A stretch of DNA of 44,982 nt from an uncultured Gammaproteobacteria bacterium (GTDB taxonomy: Bacteria; Pseudomonadota; Gammaproteobacteria; HK1): assembly GCA_947258715.1 (NCBI GenBank), contig CAMYJH010000026.1, forward strand, positions 16,382-61,363, read 5' to 3'. The translations under genes were made by a program, and so were the position numbers. The notes below the pieces were generated by a model, which did not search any database, was not told the DNA's origin, and was given only the letters and a program-made list of their open reading frames with translations. Shown here in pieces: positions 26,942 through 36,221 of the stretch (position 1 is the stretch's first letter; every line of letters starts with the position of its first letter).

Positions 26942-27612
26942 GAGCGAGCCTTGTCGATGGCTTCGCGCATAGCATCAATGATGGCGCGGTAATCCTTGGA
27001 GCCGAATATGGCCGAGCCGGCAACGAAAGTATCGGCGCCCGCGGCGGCAATGGCGCCGATGTTGTCCACCTTGACTCCGCCGTCCACCTCCAGACGAATG
27101 TCGCGGCCGCTTTCGTCGATCAGGCGGCGGGCGTGGCGCAGCTTGTCCAGGGTGCCGTCGATGAACGCCTGTCCGCCGAAGCCGGGATTGACGGACATCA
27201 GCAGCACCATGTCCACTTTGTCCATGACGTGGCTCAGATGACCGAGCGGCGTCGCGGGATTGAATACCAGCCCCGAGCGGCAGCCCGAATCACGGATCAG
27301 TTGCAGCGTTCGATCCACGTGGTCGCTGGCTTCGGGATGAAAGGTGATGTAGTTGGCACCGGCGGCGATGAAGTCGGGAACGATGCGATCTACGGGCTTG
27401 ACCATCAGGTGCACGTCGATAGGAGCCTGGATGCCGAATTTTCGCAAAGCTTCGCAGACCAGCGGCCCAATGGTGAGATTGGGGACGTAATGGTTGTCCA
27501 TAACGTCGAAGTGAACCAGGTCCGCACCGGCCTCGAGCACGCGCGTCACGTCCTCGCCCAGCCGGGCAAAATCCGCCGAAAGAACTGACGGGGCGATCCA
27601 GGCGTCTTTCAT
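26938..27612 (-). CDS. rpe: Ribulose-phosphate 3-epimerase
   Basis: 224 residues; interconverts ribulose-5-phosphate and xylulose-5-phosphate. The ATG at 27612 gives the canonical N-terminus ([20 protein letters not shown]); an upstream in-frame start at 27633 adds seven residues without support. Conserved blocks: [18 protein letters not shown] with metal His and catalytic Asp, [32 protein letters not shown] and [12 protein letters not shown] with the second catalytic Asp. It leads the rpe-gph-trpGDC run and provides pentose phosphates from which PRPP for TrpD is made. Confidence 0.96.
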   Translation of the reverse strand: MKDAWIAPSVLSADFARLGEDVTRVLEAGADLVHFDVMDNHYVPNLTIGPLVCEALRKFGIQAPIDVHLMVKPVDRIVPDFIAAGANYITFHPEASDHVDRTLQLIRDSGCRSGLVFNPATPLGHLSHVMDKVDMVLLMSVNPGFGGQAFIDGTLDKLRHARRLIDESGRDIRLEVDGGVKVDNIGAIAAAGADTFVAGSAIFGSKDYRAIIDAMREAIDKARS

Positions 27613-27748
27613 CTGAGTTCGAGTCCGGAGCAATTGAAAGGGCGCAAACTTTAACCGATGCTACCGTGCTTTTCAGCCCGGAGAGCCAGCGTAAACGATG
27701 GCTCGGTGCGGCGGGCGAATCCCGCAACCGGCCACACGCGACCCCGAC

Positions 27749-28552
27749 TCAGCGCAGCCCGCGGGACTCTTTGATCCGCTCGTAGGCGGCTTTGATCTCC
27801 TGGGTTTTCTCTTTTGCCAGGCGCATCATTTCTTCCGGCAGGCCCTTGGCCACCAGCTTGTCCGGGTGGTGCTGGCTCATCAGGCGGCGGTAGGCTTTCT
27901 TGACTTCCGCATCGGAGCTGTCCTCAGACACCCCCAGCGCGCCGTAGGCCTCCTCGAGCGAAATCCTGGCGCTGGAGGGGGAGCCGGCACCTTGCCGGTA
28001 ATGAAGGCCAGCCTGGATCAGGCTTTCGAGCTGATGAAGCTCATGCCGGGACACGCCCAGACGGCGGCACACGTGCTCGAGAATCCGGCGCTCTGCCGCG
28101 TGCACGCTGCCGTCGGCGTAGGCGGCGTGGAGCTGCACCTCGACGAACATCCGAATCAGGTGGGCGCTGCGGTGGCACTCGCGGCGAAATTGTTCCAGCA
28201 CCGCCTCGAGGGGAAATCCGGCGCGTTTTCCCTCCGTGAACAGGCGTCGGGCAACGGTCTTCATCTCCGGGCTGAGCCCGAGCTGGCGCATCACGTCGGA
28301 CGCGAGCGCGATCTCCTCCGCCGTTACGCGGCCGTCGGACTTGGCGACGTGGCCCATGACGCTGAAGGTGGCGGTGAAAAACGCCATCTGGGTGCGTTCG
28401 CGGCGATCGAAGCCGGCGCCGGGCGGAAGCTCGTCGGCGCGTTCCACCCCGCGGTCGAAGCCGTGCCCGAGGGCCGCGCCGATGAGCATTCCCAGCGGTC
28501 CCCCCAGCATGAAGCCGAAGGCACCGCCCAGCACCTTGCCCCACCAGCTCAC
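27749..28552 (-). CDS. djlA: DnaJ-like membrane-anchored co-chaperone DjlA
   Basis: About 267 residues from GTG 28552. The N-terminus VSWWGKVLGGAFGFMLGGPL followed by GMLIGAALGHGFD is the single glycine-rich transmembrane anchor typical of DjlA. A TerB-like central domain (FFTATFSVMGHVAKSDGRVT) follows, and a C-terminal J-domain with the HPD motif (YRRLMSQHHPDKL). An ATG at 28630 would add 26 polar residues before the anchor, which is not family-like; GGAAAG sits about nine bases upstream of the GTG. It would stimulate DnaK at the inner membrane. The region between it and the divergent TPR gene (about 300 bases) holds no gene or recognisable promoter. Confidence 0.9.
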   Translation of the reverse strand: MSWWGKVLGGAFGFMLGGPLGMLIGAALGHGFDRGVERADELPPGAGFDRRERTQMAFFTATFSVMGHVAKSDGRVTAEEIALASDVMRQLGLSPEMKTVARRLFTEGKRAGFPLEAVLEQFRRECHRSAHLIRMFVEVQLHAAYADGSVHAAERRILEHVCRRLGVSRHELHQLESLIQAGLHYRQGAGSPSSARISLEEAYGALGVSEDSSDAEVKKAYRRLMSQHHPDKLVAKGLPEEMMRLAKEKTQEIKAAYERIKESRGLR

Positions 28553-28853
28553 GGTCTGTGACTTTCCATGATCTCGGGTTTCAGACTCAGCAGGATGCTG
28601 TTTTTTGGGCCCGTGCAAGCGGACCGGCATTTAATCCGAGTGGTTGCTGAAGCGCAACGGCGCGAGCGTCCTGAATGCCTTTTACGGTCAAAAAGGTCTT
28701 GCTGTGGGCGACTCTCCGACACTTGATTGCTTTTGTTGGCTCGACTCGTCGTGCTTGGACCGAAGGTGAATATTGTGTACGGTTTGGACGCATTTCTAAG
28801 AGCATGCAAGGTTTTTCTAAAACCAATGCTCGGTATCGATAGCAGCGTTGCAG

Positions 28854-31307
28854 ATGAAAAAGGAAAAAAAGGGCCGTCGAAAATCAAAGCCCCGTTCCAT
28901 CAGCAAGCGCGCCGCTCCGCCTGTCGACGATGCGCGCCAGATGTTGGGGATGGCCGTCAGATTGCTTCAGGTCGGGCAGCTCACGCGCGCGCGCCCGCTT
29001 TTCGAGCAGGTGCTCGAGCGAGAACCGGATAACGCCGACGCGCTTCAGTTCTTCGGCCTGCTTTGCTTTCAATCCGGAGATGCCGAGCGCGCGCGCGAGC
29101 TCATCGAGCGCGCCATCTCTAACAAGCCGCGGGTCGCTCCGTACCACGATAATCTCGGCAAGGTGCTCGAACATCAGGGCGAACTCGACAAGGCACTCAG
29201 CGTTTACCTCAAGGCAAACGAGCTGGAACCCGGGGTGTCGGATCGACAATTCAATATGGGCGTCGTTCTTCAGCGCATGGGGCGCCTCGAGGATGCGGAG
29301 CGCGAATTCAAAAATGCCATCAATCACAATCCGAACGACGCGGATTATCACTTCAATCTCGGGTATGTGTTGAAAGCTCAGGGCCGCCAAGCCGAGGCTG
29401 TGGTGGCATATCGAACCGCCCTTTCTCTAAACCCGCAATCGGCAAAGATCCAGAACAATCTGGGTAACGCCTTGCTTCTAATCGGGGACGTCTCCGGCGC
29501 CGTAGACGCTCTCAAGCAGGCCGTATCGCGAAGTCCCGGGAACGCGCAGTTTCGCAACAATCTGGGCAACGCGCTGCGTGAGATCGGCGAGCTGGATGAG
29601 GCGGCAAAGAGCTATCGACGCGCGGTGGAAATCGATTCGTCTCTGTATGACGCGCATCAGAATCTGGGTAACCTGCTTTTATCGGCTGGACGTCTGGAGG
29701 AGGCGGCGCGCGTATTTCTTCGCGCGTGGACGCTTTCTCCGGAATCGCGCGAACTTCGCCGCGGCTTCGCCGCCGCGGTGCGTCATGTCGAAATCACGAC
29801 CCACGATCCGGCGGTGGAAGCGGCAGTTCAATCCTGCATAACGGCGGAGGACCTCAACCCTCAGGATTTTTCGCGGCTCGCCGCGGCTCAGCTCCGCGCC
29901 AGGCACGGCCTCGAATCAGGACGCATCGATTCGCCCGAGGCCATGGCCTTGGCGCTCGCTGACGACGACTACGCGCTGCGTCTGCTGGAAACAATCATAA
30001 ATGTCGATCCGGTTCTGGAAGCCGTGCTCACGAACATACGGCGATGGCTGCTTGGCATTGCCGATGGTAACTATCCGCAACCGCTGTTCCGATTGGCATG
30101 TGCGCTGGCGCAGCAGTGTTTCAGCAACGAGTACATTTTCGAGGAGGAAAGGTCCGAAACACGGGCGGTGGAAGGATACGAAGCGGATCTGCGCGCGGCG
30201 CTGTCGTCCAAATCCAGCGACAACGAGCGTCTCGCGAGTCTGATCGTGAGGGTCGCCCTTTATCGGCCCTTACACTCGCTCGACAGCGCCGGAGTGATGG
30301 CGGAGAAGTCACAAACCGCGGCGTGGCCGCCTTGGCTGAGTTCGCTCGTCGAAAGGACACTGATTGATCCCCGCGAAGAGGCTGATATCGAGAAGCAGAT
30401 CCCGTCTCTTAAGCTTATCTCCGACCCTACCTCGGTTGCGGTGAAAGACCAGTACGAGACGCATCCTTATCCGCGCTGGTTTCATCTGCTGCAACGCGAA
30501 GCTCAAAGCTACGGCGATTATTTGCGGCGCAAGTTCCCCCACTTTGAGCCGCCGCCATCGTTGACGGGCCCGGCACGGGTTCTGGTAGCCGGTTGCGGAA
30601 CGGGGCTCGAGGCAATCGCCGCGGCGAGCAACAGAGTCTGCGCGAGCGTCCTCGCCGTGGACCTAAGCCGCACCAGTCTCGCCTACGCGAAACGTATGGC
30701 GGGCAAGCTCGGCGTGGAAAAGGTGGATTTTCTGCAAGCCGACGTTCTCGATCTGGCTTCAGCCAACGATGTCTACGATGTGGTGGAATCCAGCGGCGTG
30801 CTGCACCATCTCGCCGATCCGATGGCCGGCTGGAAAGTATTGAACGACTGCCTGCTTCCCGGCGGAGTCATGAAGGTGGGGCTTTATAGCGAAATCGCGC
30901 GCAGGGCGGTGGTGGCGGCGCGGGAGCTTGCGCGCGAAATGGATCTCAACGCCGACTTGGAAGGGATTCGCCGTATTCGCGCGACAATTCTGAACTGCGG
31001 CGACGAGGATCCGTTGCACGAGCTTAAAAGTAGCGAAGATCTTTATACCGTCAGCGCCTGCCGCGATCTGTTGTTTCATGTCTGCGAGCAATGCTTCACG
31101 CTGGATCGGATCCGAAACTGCGTGAATGAGCTTGGACTTCGCTTCATCGGCTTCGAGCAGCCGTTTTCACTCATGCACGCTCGCTTCCGACAGGTCAACC
31201 CAGGAGACGCGAAGCTCGACGATCTGGACGCCTGGGCCCGGGTCGAGAAGCGCTACCCGGATACCTTCGCCGCCATGTATGTTTTCTGGTGTCAGAAGCC
31301 TCTTTGA
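28854..31307 (+). CDS. TPR-repeat protein with C-terminal SAM methyltransferase domain
   Basis: About 817 residues. A Lys/Arg-rich head (residues 1-22) is followed by about eight TPR repeats (to about residue 310; for example AVDALKQAVSRSPGNAQFRNNLGNALREIGELDEAAKSYRRA-type units), a long helical region, and a class I methyltransferase (from about 573): motif I VLVAGCGTGLEA, motif II VLAVDLSRTSLAYA, then VVESSGVLHHLADP and CLLPGGVMKVGLYS. The ATG at 28854 is preferred to a TTG two codons upstream. No signal peptide or membrane span. It is the first of five consecutive plus-strand genes with related N-terminal TPRs. The TPR superhelix probably binds a peptide or protein target that the C-terminal domain methylates; the target is unknown. 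Confidence 0.85.
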   Translation: MKKEKKGRRKSKPRSISKRAAPPVDDARQMLGMAVRLLQVGQLTRARPLFEQVLEREPDNADALQFFGLLCFQSGDAERARELIERAISNKPRVAPYHDNLGKVLEHQGELDKALSVYLKANELEPGVSDRQFNMGVVLQRMGRLEDAEREFKNAINHNPNDADYHFNLGYVLKAQGRQAEAVVAYRTALSLNPQSAKIQNNLGNALLLIGDVSGAVDALKQAVSRSPGNAQFRNNLGNALREIGELDEAAKSYRRAVEIDSSLYDAHQNLGNLLLSAGRLEEAARVFLRAWTLSPESRELRRGFAAAVRHVEITTHDPAVEAAVQSCITAEDLNPQDFSRLAAAQLRARHGLESGRIDSPEAMALALADDDYALRLLETIINVDPVLEAVLTNIRRWLLGIADGNYPQPLFRLACALAQQCFSNEYIFEEERSETRAVEGYEADLRAALSSKSSDNERLASLIVRVALYRPLHSLDSAGVMAEKSQTAAWPPWLSSLVERTLIDPREEADIEKQIPSLKLISDPTSVAVKDQYETHPYPRWFHLLQREAQSYGDYLRRKFPHFEPPPSLTGPARVLVAGCGTGLEAIAAASNRVCASVLAVDLSRTSLAYAKRMAGKLGVEKVDFLQADVLDLASANDVYDVVESSGVLHHLADPMAGWKVLNDCLLPGGVMKVGLYSEIARRAVVAARELAREMDLNADLEGIRRIRATILNCGDEDPLHELKSSEDLYTVSACRDLLFHVCEQCFTLDRIRNCVNELGLRFIGFEQPFSLMHARFRQVNPGDAKLDDLDAWARVEKRYPDTFAAMYVFWCQKPL

Positions 31308-31489
31308 GGGCGTTGCCAACCCGGGTGGTGCTCTTGTAGTCTCGGCTGCCTCGAAGGGGCCCGGGCGGCCAATTGCCGTATACTGCCATTCCTGCTCTAC
31401 CCGCAACGCCACGCCAGGCTCCCCTATCCACCTGGACCGCTCGACAGCGTCGCAAAGCGGATAACGCTTGAACAACCGATCATCATTCC

Positions 31490-32203
31490 ATGAGCGAAAA
31501 CTCTTCATCTCCTGCGCCGAAGGATCTGCTCGAGACCGCTGCCGCCCAGCTTGAAGAGGGTGCGCTCCAGGAGGCCGAGGCGACATGCAATAACATTATC
31601 GCGGCGTCCCCCAAGAACTCCGAGGCAGTCAATTTACTCGGCCTGATCGCGAGTCGCAGGGGTGACCACGAGGCAGCCGTGGCGCACTTTGACAACGCCA
31701 TCGGACTACGCCCCAAGACGGCCGCGTACCACGGCAATCGGGGCGACGCGCTGCGGGCTCTGGAAAAGAGGGATCAGGCGATTGCGAGCTACCGTCGGGC
31801 GGCGGATCTGGATCCGGAAAACATGGATGCGCAGCTTAATCTCGGTCGATATTTTCAGTCTTGCGGAAAAATAGAAGACGCCATTCGAGCGTTTCGTAAG
31901 GCTTTGGCCGTGGATTCGGATTCTGTCGCAGCGCTCCACGATCTGGGCAGTGCGCTGCAGGCCGACGGCCGTCTCGAAGAAGCGGCAAAGGCGTATCGCA
32001 AGGCAATCTCTCTGGATCCCGGCGTTGCCAAGAGTCACGATGAGCTGGGAGACCTGCTCAAGGCGCTGGGTCGCGAAGACGAAGCACTCGCGTCTTATCG
32101 CAAAGCCCTTTCCATGGATTCGTCACTGAGCGAGGTTCAAGAAAAGATCAATCGGCTGGGCCGCTCGATTGAGGCCGAGAACGGCGCCACGGGTCAATCC
32201 TGA
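31490..32203 (+). CDS. Stand-alone TPR protein
   Basis: 237 residues, essentially only TPRs (about six units from residue 12). Typical units are EAVNLLGLIASRRGDHEAAVAHFDNAI and DAQLNLGRYFQSCGKIEDAIRAFRKAL. No enzymatic domain follows, and the C-terminus is a short charged tail. The N-terminal register (GALQEAEATCNNIIAASPKN) is the same as in its four neighbours, so it is best read as a family member lacking the catalytic module, possibly an adaptor. It begins 182 bases after the methyltransferase gene and ends 83 bases before the oxygenase gene. Confidence 0.85.
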   Translation: MSENSSSPAPKDLLETAAAQLEEGALQEAEATCNNIIAASPKNSEAVNLLGLIASRRGDHEAAVAHFDNAIGLRPKTAAYHGNRGDALRALEKRDQAIASYRRAADLDPENMDAQLNLGRYFQSCGKIEDAIRAFRKALAVDSDSVAALHDLGSALQADGRLEEAAKAYRKAISLDPGVAKSHDELGDLLKALGREDEALASYRKALSMDSSLSEVQEKINRLGRSIEAENGATGQS

Positions 32204-32286
32204 AACTTGCCAACGGAGACCTTTATCGGGGTCCGGATTTGAGCCCAGGAAACGATTCACGCTCGAGACTAAATGCGACTGCTGGC

Positions 32287-33834
32287 ATGAATGACGCCAA
32301 AGCGGCGCTCGCCGAGATCGATGCGCTTCGGGAAAGCGGCCAGGCTTCCACCGCCCTCCAGCGTTGCCGCGAGCATGTAGATGCGAACCCAGCCTCGGGT
32401 GATCTACTGCTCGCCCTCGCTCGCCTCGAGTTCGACCACGGTCATTCTGACAACGCCGTGAAAGCGCTGGAAGACGCGGCGCGGATTGTGCCCGACCGAA
32501 TTGAGGTGTGGGTCGCGCTGGGCGACGGCTTCCTCGCCGGCCAGCGGTTTCAGAATGCGGTGAATGCATACCAGCGGGCGTTGAACCTCGACGCCTCGAT
32601 GCCGCAAGTAGCGGCCCGCCTGGGCGCCGCGCTTCAGTCCGCCGGGCGGGTGGAGGAGGCCGTAGCCTGTTATCACGCTGCGCTCGAGCGTTCTCCCGAG
32701 AGTGCGCTGTTGCATTACAACCTGGGGACCGCGCTGAAAGTTCTGCACCGCTTTGACCAGGCCGTGGTGGAATATCAGGCGGCAGTGAGTCTGGCGCCGG
32801 ATAACCCCGATCTCAAGGTCCGTCTAGGCAATCTGCTGGTGGAGACCAGCCGATTCGAACAAGCCATCGAGCCGCTCGATAGCGCGCTGAGTGCGGTTCC
32901 GCGCTCGGCCCAGGGGTTCGTCTGTCATTTACTGGCCTACGCCCACAAGAAGCTCGGACAGGGCGAAGCGTCCGTACAGTCAGCCAAACGGCTGGTGGAG
33001 CTGGCCGGGGGCGCGGTGCCGGCGCTGATGCATCTTTCCGCAGCCTATCTCACCGTCGGCGATGCCCAACGGGCGCTGGACGTTTGCGAGCGCGCGCTGC
33101 AACGGGAACCGGCGAGCCGACAACTGCTGTCGGATAAAGCCATCGCGCTGACAGCGCTCGGGCGCCAGCAGGAAGCAGCCCACCTGGTGGATCTTCAAGG
33201 TTTACTGAATGTATCGGCTATCGATGCGCCACCGGGCTATGAAAGCGTAGACCAGTTCAATGCCGCGCTGATGGAACACATACGCACCCACCCGAGTCTG
33301 GATTTCAGCGGTATCAGTCTTTCCTGTCACCAGGGCGCCACCAGCGACGAGCTTCTGGTGGAACCGAAAGGACCGGTGGCGCAGCTGGAGGAGGCGATTC
33401 AGCGAGCTGCAAAGGCATTCAGAGCTGAGCTTTCCGACCGGTCGGCGCATCCCTGGACCGACAACCTACCAAGCCAGGAGGGTTTGGAGCTCAGCGCCTG
33501 GGTCACGCGACTGCGCTCGCAGGGATACCAACACGGTCACATCCATCCTTCCTCGTGGATCAGCGGGGTTTATTATCTGAGCTTACCGCCCGAAGTCGGC
33601 CAAACGGAAACGGATCGCTCGGGCTGGATCGAGTTCGGACGCCCACCCTACTACTATGCCTGTGACAACGAACGCGAGCTCAGATCGATCCAACCCCGTG
33701 AAGGCATGCTGGTTTTGTTTCCATCCTATTTTTATCATCGGACCATACCCTTCGAAAGCGACGAAGAGCGCGTGACCATCGCCTTCGACTTCAGGCAGCC
33801 GGCGCAGCAGCCCTCGACCACCGACGGTTTTTGA
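32287..33834 (+). CDS. TPR protein with C-terminal 2-oxoglutarate/Fe(II)-type oxygenase domain
   Basis: 515 residues from ATG 32287 (a TTG at 32239 would add 16). Residues about 1-300 are TPRs. The C-terminal domain resembles the putative 2OG-Fe(II) oxygenase family: HGHIHPSSWISGVYYLSLP contains candidate iron ligands (His416, His418, His420), followed by GMLVLFPSYFYHRTIPF with the distal His484 and DEERVTIAFDFRQ with the likely 2OG-binding Arg. The HxH pattern in place of HxD is as I recall for this subgroup. It would hydroxylate a target presented by the TPRs, for example a peptide or lipid; the target is not known. Flanked by a TPR protein and two TPR-sulfotransferases. Confidence 0.82.
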   Translation: MNDAKAALAEIDALRESGQASTALQRCREHVDANPASGDLLLALARLEFDHGHSDNAVKALEDAARIVPDRIEVWVALGDGFLAGQRFQNAVNAYQRALNLDASMPQVAARLGAALQSAGRVEEAVACYHAALERSPESALLHYNLGTALKVLHRFDQAVVEYQAAVSLAPDNPDLKVRLGNLLVETSRFEQAIEPLDSALSAVPRSAQGFVCHLLAYAHKKLGQGEASVQSAKRLVELAGGAVPALMHLSAAYLTVGDAQRALDVCERALQREPASRQLLSDKAIALTALGRQQEAAHLVDLQGLLNVSAIDAPPGYESVDQFNAALMEHIRTHPSLDFSGISLSCHQGATSDELLVEPKGPVAQLEEAIQRAAKAFRAELSDRSAHPWTDNLPSQEGLELSAWVTRLRSQGYQHGHIHPSSWISGVYYLSLPPEVGQTETDRSGWIEFGRPPYYYACDNERELRSIQPREGMLVLFPSYFYHRTIPFESDEERVTIAFDFRQPAQQPSTTDGF

Positions 33835-33891
33835 TCGCGACAGCGACTTGGTAATTTTGGCTTTAATTTCACTCAAGCGAACAACAACGGC

Positions 33892-35895
33892 GTGAATCAA
33901 GAGTCGAAAGGTTTTGACCCGCGAGAGTCGTTCAAAAAGGCTTTCGACGCCCACCGTTCCGGCGATCTCGATGTCGCGGAGACGATCTACCGGGAAATCC
34001 TTTCGCTTCAGCCCGAAAATGCCCATGTGATTCATCTGCTCGGCGTGATTGCGCTGCAAAAAGGTCGCGCCGCCGAGGCATGCGAGCTGATTGAAGCGGC
34101 CATCCAGCGTGACGACAGCCAGGCGCTGTTTCACTCCAACCTCGGCGAGGCGCTTCGTTTGCTTGGCAGGCTGGATGAGGCGGAAAAGTGTTTCTTGACC
34201 GCTCTCGAGCTGCAGCCCACATATCCCCAGGCGCTGACCAATCTCGGCAACGCGCTTCAACAGCAAGGCCGTCAGGCGGAGGCGGTGATCCGATTCCAGC
34301 AGGTGCTGGACATGGCCGGTCCGTCCGCGGACGCCTTCAGCAACCTGGGTCTGGCGCAGTTTGCGGCCGGCGCCATCGACGAGGCGGTTTCGACCTTGCG
34401 CAAAGCCATTGAGCTCGACCCCCACCACGGGGAAGCGAACAACAATCTCGGCGCGGCGCTGCTTGAAAAAGGTGAGGTCGACGCAGCCGCCTTCGTGCTG
34501 GAAGAGGCCGTGGCCGTCGACCCGGGTTCCGCAGACGCCTGGTGCAATCTGGCCCGGGCCCGGTTCGGTCAGTACGACTTCAACGCCGCAGAGGAGTACG
34601 CCCGCCGGGCCCTGGAGCTGGCCCCCGGCCAGGCGAAATTCCATTTGGTGCTCGGGCGGGTTCTTCGCGAAGCGGGCCGCCCGAACGAGGCGGAATCCGC
34701 GCTCAGGCGCTCGCTGGAGCTCGCCCCCGATGAGGCGACGAGTCACCACATGCTGGGAACGGTTCTAATCAGGATTGGGCGGTTCGAAGAAGCCGAGGCG
34801 GCGCTTAAGTCTGCGCTTGCGCTGAATCCCGAGCTCACCATTGCCTACGAGGTGCTCTCCCAAATTCATCGTTATGGCATCGACGACCTGCCGGAGATTG
34901 AGCGTCTGGAGCAATCCGCCCGCGAAATGGATGCCGCATCTCCCCGGCGCATGCATCTGGAGTTCGCGCTTGCAAACATGCTCGACGACTGCAAGCAATT
35001 CGATCGGGCCTTTTCCCATTTGCAAGCGGGCAATGAACTCAAGCAGGGACAAGTAAGCTTCGACGCTGCGGACCTGTGGCGGATATTGGAAGATACCCAA
35101 CGCACGGTCGACCGGCGGCTGATCGAGCAAAAGGCCCCTATGGGAAGCGATAGCGAGATTCCAATCCTGGTAGTTGGGATGCCCCGCTCGGGCACGACGC
35201 TGGTGGAGCAAATTCTCGCCAGTCATCCTGAAGTTTCAGCCGCCGGTGAAATCGGCTACCTGAATGCGGCGGCGCGAAACCTGGCGCGAGAATCACGCCT
35301 CTCTTATCCGCTCTGTCTTGGCGGCCTCTCTGAAACGGTTGTCGGGGGGCTGGCAGCGGGATATCTGGAAAGACTGGAGCAGGATCGGGGCGACGCCCGC
35401 TACGTTACCGACAAGCGGGTGTACAACTTCGTGCATCTGGGCTTGTTCTCAATGCTTTTTCCCCGGGGCAGAATCATTCACTGCGTCCGCGATCCCCTCG
35501 CTACGTGCTTCTCTATCTACAGCCAGAATTTTCAGGAGGAAAATGAGTTTGCATACGATCTCCAGCAGATCGCGGAGTATTATCGATTCTATCGCTCAAT
35601 GATGGATCATTGGCAATCGGTGCTGCCGGATCAGATTTTCCGTGTTTCTTATGATGAGCTGGTGAAAAGCCAGGAACGAGTCAGCCGCGATTTGATCGCC
35701 CACTGCGGGCTGCCGTGGGACGAGCGCTGTCTTCGCCCGCATGAAACGAGCCGTGAGATCGGCACCGCGAGTGTATGGCAGGTGCGCCAGCCCGTGTACG
35801 CAGATTCGGTGGCGAGGTGGCGACGCTACGAGCGTCATTTGGGCCCGCTGATCAGCGCTTTGGCCGAGCACGGGTACGTTGCAAACAAGGCCTGA
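33892..35895 (+). CDS. TPR-sulfotransferase fusion protein
   Basis: 667 residues, GTG start. Residues about 10-330 form some nine TPRs; a linker precedes a sulfotransferase domain. The PAPS 5'-phosphosulfate loop is VVGMPRSGTTLVEQILASHP (near 431) and the 3'-phosphate motif is CVRDPLATCFSIYSQNF (near 532), with the Arg and Ser that hold the 3'-phosphate. The C-terminal TASVWQVRQPVYADSVARW recurs almost unchanged in the next sulfotransferase. There is no signal peptide, consistent with a cytosolic enzyme using PAPS. TPR-sulfotransferases resemble tyrosylprotein sulfotransferases in the catalytic fold, so a protein acceptor is plausible; carbohydrate acceptors cannot be excluded. Confidence 0.9.
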   Translation: MNQESKGFDPRESFKKAFDAHRSGDLDVAETIYREILSLQPENAHVIHLLGVIALQKGRAAEACELIEAAIQRDDSQALFHSNLGEALRLLGRLDEAEKCFLTALELQPTYPQALTNLGNALQQQGRQAEAVIRFQQVLDMAGPSADAFSNLGLAQFAAGAIDEAVSTLRKAIELDPHHGEANNNLGAALLEKGEVDAAAFVLEEAVAVDPGSADAWCNLARARFGQYDFNAAEEYARRALELAPGQAKFHLVLGRVLREAGRPNEAESALRRSLELAPDEATSHHMLGTVLIRIGRFEEAEAALKSALALNPELTIAYEVLSQIHRYGIDDLPEIERLEQSAREMDAASPRRMHLEFALANMLDDCKQFDRAFSHLQAGNELKQGQVSFDAADLWRILEDTQRTVDRRLIEQKAPMGSDSEIPILVVGMPRSGTTLVEQILASHPEVSAAGEIGYLNAAARNLARESRLSYPLCLGGLSETVVGGLAAGYLERLEQDRGDARYVTDKRVYNFVHLGLFSMLFPRGRIIHCVRDPLATCFSIYSQNFQEENEFAYDLQQIAEYYRFYRSMMDHWQSVLPDQIFRVSYDELVKSQERVSRDLIAHCGLPWDERCLRPHETSREIGTASVWQVRQPVYADSVARWRRYERHLGPLISALAEHGYVANKA

Positions 35896-36221
35896 CAGGC
35901 GGCTCTGGAGGAGAAGAAGGTAGGGCGCGAGAGCGGTTCGAGATTTCCGCATCCTGGAGCACGGTTTAAAACAGCCGGTCGTTTTTCCAATCTTCCACCC
36001 AACTGAACAACGATTAGGCATACCATCGGCCGTCGAAATCAATTGCCGCCGCTGCACCATCAGTGCCGGACGCTAACGGTTGCCGGAACCGGATTCATGG
36101 CCGTTAACGTGGGCAATTTGCGTGCTGAACGACGTGGGCGGCGGGGCGAGACGGCACCATGACACCTCAACCGAAGGTCCGTGGTGGACCGAGTGGGACA
36201 GCCGGAGGAAGGGACGGGGGT

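Noticed and set aside
27613..27748. trp leader peptide and attenuator ahead of rpe
   Set aside because: I found no short frame with tandem Trp codons and no alternating stem-loops ending in a T-run.
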